From positions 27,561,646 through 27,625,645 of the forward strand of contig CP092868.1 in the NCBI GenBank assembly GCA_030710605.1: a stretch of 64,000 nt of DNA, given 5' to 3'. The notes under the pieces are model-generated. The model ran no database searches and was not told where the DNA came from. It worked only from the letters and a program-made list of their open reading frames with translations. Shown piece after piece: positions 7,863 through 19,249 of the stretch (position 1 is its first letter; every line of letters begins with the position of its first letter). A program made the translations under genes and the position numbers. The DNA is from Cordylochernes scorpioides (Eukaryota; Arthropoda; Arachnida; Pseudoscorpiones; Chernetidae).

Positions 7863-10800
7863 CGCCTCGAATAAGGGGGACGATGGTCATTTTGATTAGG
7901 TGGACGATGGTCCAATTGATGAGGTAGACGATGGTCCAATTGATGAGGTGGACGATGGTCACTTTGATGGCGTGTTTGTTCAATGGTCAGTTTGACGAGG
8001 TGGACGATGGTCAATTGATGAGGTGGACCATGGTAACTTTGATGGCGTGCTTGTAAAATGGTCAGCTTGATGAGCTGGACGATGGTCAATTGATGAGGTG
8101 GACGATGGTCACTTTGATGGCGTGTTTGTACAATAGTCAGTTTGATGAGGTGGACGATGGGCACTTTGATGAGGTGGACGATGGTCAGTTTGAAGAGGTG
8201 GGCGATGGTCACTTTGATGAGGTGGACAATGGTCAGTTTGATGAGGTGGACGATGGTCACTTTGATGGCGTGTTTGTACAATGGTCACTTTGATGAGGTG
8301 GACGATTGTCACTTTGTTGGCGTGTTTGTACAATGGTCAGTTTGATGAGGTGGACGATGGTCACTTTGATGGCGTGTTTGTACAATGGTCAGTTTGATGA
8401 GGTGAACGATGGTCACTTTGATGGCGTGTTTGTATAATGGTCAGTTTGATGAGGTGGACGATGGTCACTTTGATGGCGTGTTTGTACAATGGTCAGTTTG
8501 ATGAGGTGGATGATGGTCACTTTGATGAGGTGGGCGATGGTCACTTTGATGAGGTGGACAATGGTCAGTTTGATGAGGTGGACGATGGTCACTTTGATGG
8601 CGTGTTTGTACAATGGTCACTTTGAAGAGGTGGACGATGGTCACTTTGATGGCGTGTTTGTACAATGGTCAGTTTGATGAGGTGGACGATGGTCACTTTG
8701 ATGAGGTGGACGATGGTCACTTTGATGAGGTGGACGATTGTCACTTTGATGGCGTGTTTGTACAATGGTCAGTTTGATGAGGTGGACGATGGTCACTTTG
8801 ATGGCGTGTTTGTACAATGGTCAGTTTGATGAGGTGGACGATGGTCACTTTGATGGCGTGTTTGTACAATGGTCAGTTTGATGAGGTGGACGATGGTCAC
8901 TTTGATGGCGTGTTTGAACAATGGTCAGTTTGATGAGGTGGACGATGGTCACTTTGATGAGGTGGACGATGGTCACTTTGATGAGGTGGACGATGGTCAC
9001 TTTGATGGCGTGTTTGTACAATGGTCACTTTGATGAGGTGGACGATGGTCACTTTGATGGCGTGTTTGTACAATGGTCACTTTGATGAGGTGGACGATGG
9101 GCACTTTGATGAGGTGGACGATGGTCAGTTTGAAGAGGTGGGCGATGGTCACTTTGATGAGGTGGACAATGGTCAGTTTGATGAGGTGGACGATGGTCAC
9201 TTTGATGGCGTGTTTGTACAATGGTCAGCTTGATGAGCTGGACGATGGTCAATTGATGAGGTGGACGATGGTCACTTTGATGGCGTGTTTGTACAATAGT
9301 CAGTTTGATGAGGTGGACGATGGGCACTTTGATGAGGTGGACGATGGTCAGTTTGAAGAGGTGGGCGATGGTCACTTTGATGAGGTGGACAATGGTCAGT
9401 TTGATGAGGTGGACGATGGTCACTTTGATGGCGTGTTTGTACAATGGTCACTTTGATGAGGTGGACGATTGTCACTTTGTTGGCATGTTTGTACAATGGT
9501 CAGTTTGATGAGGTGGACGATGGTCACTTTGATGGCGTGTTTGTACAATGGTCAGTTTGATGAGGTGAACGATGGTCACTTTGATGGCGTGTTTGTATAA
9601 TGGTCAGTTTGATGAGGTGGACGATGGTCACTTTGATGAGGTGGACGATGGTCACTTTGATGGCGTGTTTGTACAATGGTCAGTTTGATGAGGTGGATGA
9701 TGGTCACTTTGATGAGGTGGGCGATGGTCACTTTGATGAGGTGGACAATGGTCAGTTTGATGAGGTGGACGATGGTCACTTTGATGGCGTGTTTGTACAA
9801 TGGTCACTTTGAAGAGGTGGACGATGGTCACTTTGATGGCGTGTTTGTACAATGGTCAGTTTGATGAGGTGGACGATGGTCACTTTGATGAGGTGGACGA
9901 TGGTCACTTTGATGAGGTGGACGATGGTCACTTTGATGAGGTGGACGATTGTCACTTTGATGGCGTGTTTGTACAATGGTCAGTTTGATGAGGTGGACGA
10001 TGGTCACTTTGATGGCGTGTTTGTACAATGGTCAGTTTGATGAGGTGGACGATGGTCACTTTGATGGCGTGTTTGTACAATGGTCAGTTTGATGAGGTGG
10101 ACGATGGTCACTTTGATGGCGTGTTTGAACAATGGTCAGTTTGATGAGGTGGACGATGGTCACTTTGATGAGGTGGACGATGGTCACTTTGATGAGGTGG
10201 ACGATGGTCACTTTGATGGCGTGTTTGTACAATGGTCACTTTGATGAGGTGGACGATGGTCACTTTGATGGCGTGTTTGTACAATGGTCACTTTGATGAG
10301 GTGGACGATGTTCAAATTGTGAGGTGGACGATGGTCACTTTGATGGCGTGTTTGTACAATGGTCACTTTGATGAGGTGGGCGATGGTCACTTTGATGAGG
10401 TGGACAATGGTCAGTTTGATGAGGTGGACGATGGTCACTTTGATGGCGTGTTTGTACAATGGTCACTTTGATGAGGTGGACGATGGTCACTTTGATGGCG
10501 TGTTTGTATAATGGTCAGTTTGATGAGGTGGACGATGGTAACTTTGATGGCGTGTTTGTACAATGGTCAGTTTGATGAGGTGGACGATGGTCACTTTGAT
10601 GACGTGTTTGTACAATGGTCAGTTTGATGAGGTGGACGATGGTCACTTTAATGAGGTGGACGATGGTCACTTTGATGAGGTGGACAATGGTCAGTTTGAT
10701 GAGGTGGACGATGGTCACTTTGATGAGGTGGACGATGGTCAGTTTGATGAGGTGGACGATGGTCAGTTTGAAGAGGTGGACGATGGTCACTTTGATGAGG

Positions 10801-11153
10801 TGGACGATGGTCACTTTGATGGCGTGTTTGTACAACGGTCACTTTGATGGCGTGTTTGTACAATGGTCACTTTGATGAGGTGGACGATGGTCACTTTGAT
10901 GAGGTGGACGATGGTCACTTTGATGAGGTGGACAATGGTCAGTTTGATGAGGAGGACGATGGTCACTTTGATGAGGTGGACGATGGTCACTTTGATGAGA
11001 TGGACGATGGTCAGTTTGAAGAGGTGGACGATGGTAACTTTGATGAGGTGGACGATGGTCACTTTGATGGCGTGTTTGTACAATGGTCACTTTGATGAGG
11101 TGGACGATGGTCACTTCGATGAGGTGGACGATGGTCAGTTTGATGAGGTGTAG
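7863..11153. repeat. ~3.3-kb minisatellite of 24- and 28-bp units
   Basis: Built from unit A (GAGGTGGACGATGGTCACTT+TGAT, 24 bp) and unit B (GGCGTGTTTGTACAATGGTC+AGTTTGAT, 28 bp), often alternating as 52-bp dimers and sometimes as runs of A. Because A is 8 codons long, both strands carry long open frames (for example D-E-V-D-D-G-H-F on plus, H-L-I-K-V-T-I-V on minus). These are by-products of the repeat. Variants such as GGTCAGCTTGATGAGCTGG recur 1163 bp apart (8061 and 9224). The lag grows to 1187 and 1211 bp through 24-bp insertions, so ~8.04-9.06 kb is duplicated as ~9.2-10.3 kb. Confidence 0.95.
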
Positions 11154-11790
11154 ATGAAAGGAGATGTTTGGATGAATGGTTTGAAGGTCCTATAGAAGTA
11201 AACTCTCTCTAAGTAGAAGGTAACAAGAAGAGTATCACTTTTGAGAATATTTCAATCTCTGTGACAATTACAGAGAAATTCATAGAGGTAGAATAAAACC
11301 AAATAAATGACATCTTTCAAAATCAATATCACCTAAAATGAAAACGATATTTCAACTAAAATATAAAGGATATTTAGTAAAAAAACATGACGACCTATGA
11401 TAAAAAATGTTTAAAAAACACAAATTAGAAAAATACAATCGATATTCCTTTTTTAAAGGGAAATGAAAAACAAAACAAACAAAAAACAATTAAAGACTCA
11501 CATAACACCCTCGTTCCTAGGAAAAGTTGAGTTTTTTTATTGAATGGTTTTGAAACCTTCTCATAAATTTTGACGCTAGGTGGCAGTAGTTGTTGTTTAA
11601 TATGTAAATAAGTTAGGTAGTTTATTCGCATAATTTGCAATTTGGTATCTTGTAATTTATTTCAAAAATTTGCTGATTTAAAAAAAAAATGTTTTTTAGA
11701 ATACAATATTTAACAGTGTTCCGAATAAATTATTTAGAGAATGACGATTTATCTATGATATATCATTATCTTTAAAACTTCTATTTAAAA
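11154..11790. other. AT-rich spacer
   Basis: No supported gene or recognisable repeat. Short A/T homopolymers only. Confidence 0.5.
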
Positions 11791-11906
11791 TATAAGGTTG
11801 TCCTTAAAGTTTGTGGTTTTTATAAAACTTTGTTTTCTTATTACTTGGCGTATAATATTATAACGGCGAATATATATATATAATAACACATAATACAATT
11901 ACTTTA

Positions 11907-12180
11907 CCAGGTATATTAGTATGAAACGCGAAATTTCAGTGAATTCAAAAGTTCACCAATTCCATACAACAAAATATTTTTCATTCAAAGTAATTGCCCT
12001 GATTAGCTATACACTCGGACCACCTTTCAGTCAATTTTCGAATTCCTTGTCTGAAAAATTCTATTCCTTTTGAGTCGAACCAGTCAACAAGCCATTTTCG
12101 GAGTATGCCACCGTCGGCTCAAATAAAGTTGCACAGCGCCCTCTGGCGGCCATTTTCGCGTTTCATACTAATAGATCTGG
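11907..12180. mobile_element. Internally deleted mariner element with 28-bp TIRs and TA target duplication
   Basis: Termini CCAGGTATATTAGTATGAAA and, inverted, CCAGATCTATTAGTATGAAA extend over 28 bp and are flanked by TA. The interior keeps only the very end of a mariner transposase gene. Confidence 0.8.
11984..12082 (-). pseudogene. mariner transposase C-terminal remnant (33 codons)
   Basis: An uninterrupted minus-strand frame encodes WFDSKGIEFFRQGIRKL followed by ERWSECIANQGNYFE. This is the typical last helix of mariner transposases (W-F/L...G-I...L..RW..C-I-...G-x-Y-F/V-E). All catalytic Asp residues are deleted. It survives because it lies close to the terminal repeat of the deletion derivative. 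Confidence 0.8.
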
Positions 12181-12330
12181 TATATATAATACAAAGACTT
12201 TATACATAACGGCAAAAAATATTGGTATTTAAATTTTTTTACGAACTGAAACATTTGATGTATTGCTGTTAGCCTTCTTCTGGCGTTAATGAATATATGA
12301 TCTGTAAAATATTAACATTATATTTCAATT

Positions 12331-12335
12331 ATCTC

Positions 12336-12368
<33 letters not shown>

Positions 12369-12372
12369 TCAT
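12331..12372. repeat. (TC)n microsatellite
   Basis: Two adjacent TC/CT runs separated by a single CA. Confidence 0.95.
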
Positions 12373-12567
12373 TAATTAGTCATTATATAGCTTTATCACA
12401 ATTATACATTGTTTTATTGTCGTGAATATTTGATGACAAACCAAATTCCACATATTGATTTATTATAAGCCAGTGCGATTTCTCATTGAAATGTCGATTA
12501 TATTAAATTTTTCTTGGTTACATACTCTATAATATTTAATTATTTAAGGTAAATTTGTAATATGTAT

Positions 12568-13020
12568 TGATCATCGTGAGGATATCGTTGCAAGCCGGCA
12601 ATGAGAGAGGAGAATCTGTATAAGACTGGTGTCTTAATAAAGGCTGTGTGTTTGTTACATATAGAGGACATACTACATGATGGTGATTGATTATCGTGAG
12701 GATATCGTTGTAAGCCGGCAATGAGAGAGGAGAATCTGTATAAGACTGGTGTCTTAATAAAGGCTGTGTGTTTGTAACATATAGAGGACATACTACATGA
12801 TGGTGATTGATCATTGTGAGGATATTGTTGTAAGCCGGCAATGAGAGAGGAGAATCTGTATAAGACTGGTGTCTTAATAAAGACTGTGTTTGTAACATAT
12901 AGAGGACATACTACATGATGGTGATTGATCATCGTGAGGATATCGTTGTAAGCCGGCAATAAGAGAGGAGAATCTGTATAAGTCTGGTGTCTTAATAAAG
13001 GCTTTGTGTTTGTAATATGC
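12568..13020 (+). repeat. Tandem array of a LINE 3' tail, ~119-bp unit x4
   Basis: Units share GAGGATATCGTTGTAAGCCG, GCAATGAGAGAGGAGAATCT, GTATAAGACTGGTGTCTTAA, TAAAGGCTGTGTGTTTGTAA and GGACATACTACATGATGG. TAAGAC-tggt-GTCTTA is a perfect hairpin directly before AATAAAGGC, the tail signature of the LINEs at 6198 and 22283. Confidence 0.85.
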
Positions 13021-13073
13021 ATTAAATTTAAGGTATCAAAGAAAGAGTTTTTCACAATGAATATCTTCTTGTA

Positions 13074-13262
13074 CAAGGTCGTCCCAAAAGTTCGTAAAAA
13101 CTTTCAAAAATTAAATTTCCAATTTTATTCGCCATTATTTATAATGTCATTGTATTATTTATAAAGTAATTGTATTATGTATTCGCCGTAATATAATATT
13201 ATTCGCCAAGTAATAAGAAATACAACGTTTCAAGAAAAACACAAACTTTGGGACAATCTAAT
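13074..13262. mobile_element. MITE family F, uninterrupted copy
   Basis: Inverted termini AAGGTCGTCCCAAAAGTTCG and CAAACTTTGGGACAATCTAA. The interior has ATTCGCCGTAATATAATATT. Confidence 0.75.
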
Positions 13263-13439
13263 ATTTGAAATGGAAGTTTTAAAGATAAATGGTTGTTTTT
13301 ATTTAAGCTTGTTGAAGAGAACGATTTTCTCTTGAAAAATAGTATTTCTAATAAAAGAAGATACTGACATACATTCTAAACACTTTATTGAATGCCTTAA
13401 ATTTCTTCTTCTTCTTTCTTATCTCCACTCAATCATATT

Positions 13440-13790
13440 ACAGTATCAAGCTTGTAAAGCCTTTTGATGGTGTCTGCCGGGGAAATTGGGAGAAGTAGAA
13501 TGTGTCTGCCTTTGTCATTAAAACTGGGAGCACTACTCAGTGGCAGGCCAACTTAGCTCCAAAAGAAATGGTGCATCTGACATGAGGAACAGACACCATG
13601 TGCAGCTGCTTCTAACATGGAGTACAAACGCTGCTCATCCTGTATCCCTGGATTAGGAGCCCTTACAGGGTACTATCAGCCGGGTCAGTTGAACCCAGGT
13701 TTTTAGTGAGCTTGTTACAGCTCCCCCTCCTCCTTTTTCATCCGAGCTTGGGACCGGCAAAGGCGGAGTTTAAGCCTTTTTTTAGCCTTA
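13440..13790. other. GC-richer island, unidentified
   Basis: About 350 bp of balanced composition in an AT-rich setting (AGCTCCCCCTCCTCC at ~13720, CTATCAGCCGGGTCAGTTGA at ~13673). Short frames are open on the minus strand but I cannot name a product. A fragment of a retroelement 5' region is possible. Confidence 0.3.
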
Positions 13791-13837
13791 AATTTAATAC
13801 TCTTAATTTATTTATATAAAATAATCATATACAATAG

Positions 13838-14010
13838 AACTATCTCCCTGTAAAGGATAACACCTAATTACAGAACCAAAGTGTCCTTTAGGGAAAGGTG
13901 TCCTATTACCGGAGAGTTGCTAAATAGTAAAAATGATAATTTTGTAAATGAAAACTGTCCTTTGTGGAGAGGTGTCCGCTAGCGGGGTGTCCACTAAAGG
14001 GAGGTTCTAA
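13838..14010. mobile_element. MITE family L, full copy
   Basis: Inverted termini ACAATAGAACTATCTCCCTG and AAAGGGAGGTTCTA. The interior includes TGTCCTTTAGGGAAAGGTGT and GAGAGTTGCTAAATAGTAAA. Confidence 0.8.
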
Positions 14011-14193
14011 TGAATAATAATAAATTATTATAAAAGAAGGACGGTACTTATATCTGTGATATGGAAAAGTAATTTTATTTTTTAATTTCACAGATCCAAA
14101 ACAGTCCATTAATATAATGCGATAAACCTTATTTACTCAAAATGGTGTTAATTATATATAAAATTTTATTCTCTATCTAATTTTTATATGATA

Positions 14194-14627
14194 TACACTC
14201 ATGGACAAAAGAAAGTTTCATATTCTATGTCGACTATTGTCTGTTCTTTTGCTTTGTTTTGTTTTTGAAGGAGACAGAGGCAATTTGTTTACACTCGGTT
14301 ATCTCTGTCTTCAATAAAGTTCACTGTAATATCTTTCAGAGTTATTGTCTGATTCCCGATATACATGCTAAAAGGTACAACTTCCTTAAGTTTTGTTCAC
14401 ACTTGGTTATCTCGTGTGTCTTCAATAAAGGTCACTGTAATATCTTTCATAGGTATTGTTTGAATCCCGATATACATGCTAAAAGATACAACTTCCTTAA
14501 GTTTTGTTTATACTTGGTTATCTCTTATGTCTTCAATAAAGGTCATTGTAATATCTTTCAGAGGTATTGTCTGAATCCCGATATACATGCTAAAAGGTAC
14601 AACTTCCTTAAGTTTTATCTATGAGTA
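14194..14627. mobile_element. MITE family V with ~111-bp internal units x3
   Basis: Left end TACACTCATGGACAAAA and right end TTTTATCTATGAGTA are inverted repeats flanked by TA. Between them are three ~111-bp units (CACTTGGTTATCTCGTGTGT, CTTCAATAAAGGTCACTGTA, ATATCTTTCAGAGTTATTGT, GAATCCCGATATACATGCTA, AAAGGTACAACTTCCTTAAG). The last ~25 bp of each unit equals the subterminal part of the right end. The frames read by the ORFs here are not conserved as proteins. Confidence 0.8.
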
Positions 14628-14639
14628 TATTTGTCTTCA

Positions 14640-15211
14640 TATGAAATTTCTTCGAACTGATCAAAAATAAAAAAATCATTAATACAACGCAATATTCACA
14701 TAAACAAAAGCATATCCACCATACTAGGAATAGAGTAATAACTAAACTTATCTACGTATATCTAGCGAGATATTAAATTCTTATATCTAAGGGTGTATTA
14801 AATATCTTCAATGATTGACAGGCCAATAGAACGCCTGGTCATCCTGCCGTATTTATTCACTGAAGCCAATGGTGCCAGTCAAATTATGGTCAAGATTTTT
14901 TTTTTCCTTCTTTGATGGATAGACTTGTAATATCAAGGAAAAAACTCTTTTGTGGATATTTTAAACATTTTTTTTTTCAATCTGAAATTTTACAATTTTA
15001 CTTATAAAAAGAGATTATATTTCAAAATGAATATATAGTTTTAATATTTAAGTTTTCGATAAACATCTTCGGAAATTATTTATAATTTAATTTTTTTGAT
15101 TGCTTAGTTAAAATCTATTTGAAAATATTCAAGTTTAAGATATCATATTGTGGAGAGAAAGAGAATTTATATTTTAAAAATTAATTGAAAATAGAAAATA
15201 AAACCGCATAT
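14640..15211. other. AT-rich spacer
   Basis: No supported feature. Confidence 0.5.
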
Positions 15212-15300
15212 TTTCGGACTTTGGTAAGTGACAAAACCACGACATCAGCTTTAAATAGACAGCTCTTTGTTTTAACGTTATTTTGACGAGACCTTTCTCT
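15212..15300. mobile_element. Element H fragment
   Basis: AAGTGACAAAACCACGACAT, CAGCTTTAAA and GTTATTTTGACGAGACC match the interior and right end of element H at 4165-5085. Confidence 0.5.
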
Positions 15301-15329
15301 TTTGAATCAATTTACTTTCAGAAAAATTT

Positions 15330-15482
15330 AATCGCTCTGAAGGTGTTTTCTTTGAAAGGTGGTCGCTCTGAAAGTGTCCTCTTTGAAAGGTGGTCGCTCT
15401 ATTAGGTGATCTGTTTGAAAGTTGGTCGCTCTTTAAAGGGTCAATCTATAAGGTGGTCGCTTAAGAAGATGGTCACTTATTA
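15330..15482. repeat. Short tandem array, ~31-bp unit x4-5
   Basis: Units of the form TCTTTGAAAGGTGGTCGCTC, diverging towards the 3' side. Confidence 0.75.
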
Positions 15483-16024
15483 AATAGATCACTAGCCCTA
15501 GATTCCACTCTACATCATTTTTGTACAAAAGAAAAACTTTCAGATAAACCAAGAAAAAACGTCAAAATAGTCTTCAGAAAAAAAAAATTCTTAGGGACTA
15601 ATTCCTTTTCCATCAGAGAGCTCATAATACTTCACTCTCACTGAAAACAAACTTGCGAAAACAAAATTTTTAAAGAGTTTATTATTCATAAGGGAAAATA
15701 TTTAATCAAACAAGGCTACGTGCTTAGAAAAATAACCTTTTTTTTTCCTCTCCTCTTAACGTGTGTTTAAAAATATGAAGAATATTTTTTTTATCTAAGA
15801 AATTTGTTATATAAGACGTGAAGGAAGGAATTCTTGTCTGTCTCGTATTGGATATATGGGGAAAAGGTTTTCCATTATCTTGATGAGCTATTGAAATTGA
15901 TACCGGATTTCTTTAGATAGGCTAAGTCAATAGGAAAAATCTATTAAGAATTGATTGATATAAAAATAATTCAGTATATATGATTATTAAAGATTTATTT
16001 TTAATTTTTTTCTATTTTTATAAG
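15483..16024. other. AT-rich spacer
   Basis: No supported feature. Confidence 0.5.
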
Positions 16025-16026
16025 TA

Positions 16027-16280
16027 CACCTATCCCCCGATTTACACGGTACTTGTTTTACACGTTTTTCCAAATAAGTTTTTTTTATCGCACTATACTA
16101 AATGCTACTGTGATTGAACACATGCGCTGTGTACACATCTCACGAGGAATCCCGAGCTTATGTGCTGACTACCTATTTTAACCTGTCAATAAATTTTATT
16201 TTTATTTCTGTGTACACCTATCCCCCGATTTACACGTTTTTCTCAGGAACGTATATACCGTGTAAATCGGGGGATAGGTG
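16027..16280. mobile_element. MITE family D (TA-flanked)
   Basis: Inverted termini CACCTATCCCCCGATTTACA and TGTAAATCGGGGGATAGGTG, with TA on both sides. The interior (ACACATGCGCTGTGTACACA, CCCGAGCTTATGTGCTGACT) is shared, inverted, with 47826-48101. Termini of this look and TA targets are typical of the Tc1/mariner/pogo superfamily. Confidence 0.85.
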
Positions 16281-16400
16281 TATCAGTAAAATTATAATAT
16301 CATTAAAATGTTATAATACCTTGATAAAGGTTGGCATTCAGCCAACAAAAATATAGGTAAAATAAATGATATTTTGATCCAATATATGCCTTTTTATATA
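16281..16400. repeat. Foldback C, right arm
   Basis: ACCTTGATAAAGGTTGGCAT, TCAGCCAAC and TTTTGATCCAATATATGCCT match the arm of the palindrome at 39166-39358. MITE D sits where the opposite arm would be. Confidence 0.65.
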
Positions 16401-16409
16401 AATAAGTAT

Positions 16410-16585
16410 TAATATGATGAATCAGCGCCATCTGTTATGAAAAATATGAACTATTTTTGATGGTTGTGTTTCTCTAAAAAAAGTCAATTTTCTATTGTCC
16501 TTACTGCAATGATAAAATAATGGGAGGGCCTGGCTCATCAGTGGTGAACCCTCCCAGCGGTAGATTAAACTTTTCTGTCGATTTG
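16410..16585. mobile_element. MITE family J, left-end fragment
   Basis: CAGCGCCATCTGTTATG, CTATTGTCCTTACTGCAATG, GGGAGGGCCTGGCTCATCAG and CCTCCCAGCGG match family J. Confidence 0.75.
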
Positions 16586-16660
16586 TCTATGGGGAAACTA
16601 CGTTTAGGATCATGTACTGTAAATGTATTATGTCAAATTACATACGGTACATATACAACA

Positions 16661-16725
16661 CTAGCCGAATGACCCGGGCAACGCCCGTGTTTTACCCGAT
16701 TGAATGTTTTGATTCAAATACTATT
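16661..16725 (-). mobile_element. Helitron 3' end
   Basis: On the minus strand a GC hairpin (CGGGCGTTGCCCG) is followed by GGTCATTCGGCTAGT. This is the classical Helitron terminus (hairpin ~10 bp before CTAGT), and is nearly identical to the end of the copy at 22869-23389. Confidence 0.75.
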
Positions 16726-16744
16726 TGTTACAATTATAGATTGG

Positions 16745-16892
16745 CGCTTATATAAATGCATATGTTAGTTAATAACTATAGCCTATGTGCTTTATCTGTC
16801 TATGTACTGTTGGCTTCCGTAGGCGTCTCTTACTGGGAAAAAGAAAGAGAGGATTCCATTTAGTTATTAACTAATATATGCATTTATTTAAG
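16745..16892. repeat. Foldback with ~27-bp arms
   Basis: ATAAATGCATATGTTAGTTA is inverted at 16865-16888 (TAACTAATATATGCATTTAT). The loop is ~90 bp of unique sequence. Confidence 0.7.
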
Positions 16893-17111
16893 GAGCGACC
16901 CGCTCCAACACAATAGTTACAAAAACCAAAGAGCGAGTGGGGGGGCAAAGTCAAAAACAAAGTGTCTCGCGTAGTGGCGGCGCCATCGTAGCCACGTGAT
17001 CGTAGCCAACCAATAGGAGAGCGCCATTCCAAAGATGAAGCAAACGGTGACAGAGATGACGCATGACGCTCGTAACTGTATATAGAATAATACATAGATA
17101 TTTGCATACTT

Positions 17112-17235
17112 TTAAATACATTCATGGACAAAACTTAAGAAAGTACAGTCTTTGAGGTCGCTGGTCTTTTTTTTTTTTCTTTTTTTTTATGGAGACAAAG
17201 GCAATTCTCTGTCTCAGAATTTTGATTGTAATATT
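17112..17235. mobile_element. MITE family V remnant
   Basis: TACATTCATGGACAAAACTT, AAGAAAGTACAGTCTTTGAG and GGAGACAAAGGCAATTCTC match the left portion of family V. No internal units are retained. Confidence 0.6.
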
Positions 17236-17527
17236 AAAGATACTCGAATATTATAGGTTCTACTGTTTCTGCTCCCAAACCACATTCACATTGATAATTT
17301 TAACACTTTTCATATTTTTTTATAGCTAACTATTGAAGACACTTTGTCTAAAATATATCTTTGTAGTACAAGGGTCACTCCAAAAGTACTTGCAATCAAT
17401 ACTAAATAATTAAAAAAAAAAATTATACCATTAAAAATCTACATGTATTTTATACCTAACACAAACATTTACATAAAATAATAACAACAATGATTCATAG
17501 AGGGAGCGACTTTGTTTACAGCGGCAG

Positions 17528-17955
17528 CGGTAATTTCTAAACATTGCATTAGACACAATGGAGTTGACTAGAGAAAGTTTACGCACCATGATCTTTTATG
17601 ATTATAAATGTAATTTCTAAGCACTGTATCAGACACAATAGAGTTGACTAGAGAAAGTCTACGGGCCACATGATATTTTATTATTATTATTATTATAAAG
17701 GTAATTTCTAAGCATTGCATCAGACATAATAGAGTTGACTAGAGAAAGTCTATGGGCCATGATATTTTATTATTGTTATAAAGGTAATTTCTAAACATTG
17801 CATCAGACACAATAGAGTTGACTAGAGAAAGTTTACGCGCTATGATCTTTCATGAATATAAAAGTAATTTCTAAACATTGCATCAGACATAATAGAGTTA
17901 ATTAGAGAAAGTTTACGGGCCATGATCTTTTATTGTTATAAAAGTAATTTAACTT
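17528..17955. repeat. Tandem array, ~80-bp unit x5
   Basis: Units share TAATTTCTAAACATTGCATC, AGACACAATAGAGTTGACTA, GAGAAAGTTTACG and CCATGATCTTTTAT, with ATT triplet expansion in one unit. Confidence 0.9.
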
Positions 17956-18339
17956 CTAAAATTTATTCCTTCTATCTTTAATTGTTTATTAAAGTTCTAG
18001 TCTGTGATCAGCTTCTAGATGTGATTGTTCGTTCCATTCTGTAATTGTTTATAACCAATTAGTTTGATGAGGTTAATTGGAGTCACTGCATAATCAACGT
18101 TTTGTGTCTTAATTGAAGAAGGAAGTAGATTCGATTGAAAAATGATAGGTTAGTCATTGAGGAAGATATATTTATTCCAGAATTCCCTACATATCAGTAT
18201 TCTTCATCTGGGCAATTCCCTTGAGTGCCATCTCCCATAAATCCAATCACTTCCTCAATATCTTACACCACAGAATACGGTCTTCTATGATAAATTGGAA
18301 TAATCAATAAAAATCATACATTTCTCTCTACAGTGAATA

Positions 18340-18730
18340 CAACAACACAACAACAAAAAGGCTTTTATTAGGGCCCATTGCCCTGTATGGATTCGCCATA
18401 CAACAACAAAATAATACTTTTTTTTTCTCTTTCCCCATGTGCACTTGTGCCTTTGTTTGAAAAGGGATTTATTTACACATCTGTTCTAAAACTTTCCTCA
18501 CTACCTCTTTTGTGTATGAATCTATTTACAATTGATCTGTAGAAATTATAGAGTTCTATTTCTATATATTTCTTTTCTGAAATAGTTCTCAGCGTCTTCA
18601 GTAGGTTGCTAAATCTCCAGAAGGTGTTTATAAGAGTTTTTTCTCTCTTTCTCTCTTCACCTAAATATTTGCATTCTCAGTAAATAAGATATCCAATCTT
18701 AGAGAAAAAAAACTTCCTTTATAATGCTTT
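18340..18730 (-). mobile_element. LINE 3' end fragment with tail
   Basis: The minus strand ends GGCGAATCCATACAGG, hairpin AGGGC-aatgg-GCCCT, AATAAAAGCC, then TTTTTGTTGTTGTG. This is the same tail as 6198-6330. Upstream sequence is AT-rich without an assignable frame. Confidence 0.65.
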
Positions 18731-18734
18731 ATGA

Positions 18735-19072
18735 ATATTAGAAACTATTATAGACGCGTAAGTTTCTTTTGAAAATTAAACAATTTCTACTGTCCTTACT
18801 GCAATGGAAAAATTAAAAGGAGGGCCTGGCTCATCAGTGGTGAACCCTCCCAGCGGTTTCGCTAGTTTAATCTACCATACAGCTGTTATATTACATATTT
18901 CGATCTTCCTTTTATAGTGATACTGATGCTAGACTCTTGGAATGGGTATTTTAGATGAACTATGGACATAAGCTTTGAGGGCAGCAGAATTACATACAAT
19001 TACAATTTAATTTTCAAAAGAATCTATAATAGTTTCGAATATTCATAACAGATGGCGCGCTGATGTATCATA
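18735..19072. mobile_element. MITE family J, full copy (inverted relative to 6825-7172)
   Basis: Contains all J blocks: ACTATTATAGACGCGTA, CTACTGTCCTTACTGCAATG, CCTGGCTCATCAGTGGTGAA, CTTCCTTTTATAGTGATACT and CAGATGGCGCGCTGATG. Confidence 0.85.
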
Positions 19073-19249
19073 ATGTTTTGTATTCTTAAATATTAGGGAA
19101 TATTTGAATATTAATTTTTTATAAAGTAAACGAATCTGAAAGATTGAAGGTATACCTGAATACAAGGAGTAATTGATCTCTTTTGAGAATATACACTCAT
19201 AGACAATATTTAAGGAAGTTTTACTGTGGTGAATATAATAAAATCGTGG

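Larger units (their letters stand above)
11795..12245. mobile_element. MITE family F, inverted copy interrupted by a mariner derivative
   Basis: Carries the F blocks in reverse orientation (AAGGTTGTCCTTAAAGTTTG ... TATAATATTATAACGGCGAA ... ACTTTATACATAACGGC ... TTTTTTTACGAAC) around a 271-bp insertion at 11907-12180. Confidence 0.7.

Noticed and set aside
7775..11153. Many 60-170-codon ORFs on both strands with periodic proteins
   Set aside because: They follow from a 24-bp repeat unit without stops. Both strands are open, there is no start context, and the frames change at every 28-bp unit.
7863..11153. CRISPR-like regular repeats
   Set aside because: Units are contiguous without unique spacers and the setting is eukaryotic.
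12540..13076. 178-aa ORF across the 119-bp array
   Set aside because: It is antisense to the LINE tail units and stays open only within near-identical repeats. It has no relation to the parent ORF.
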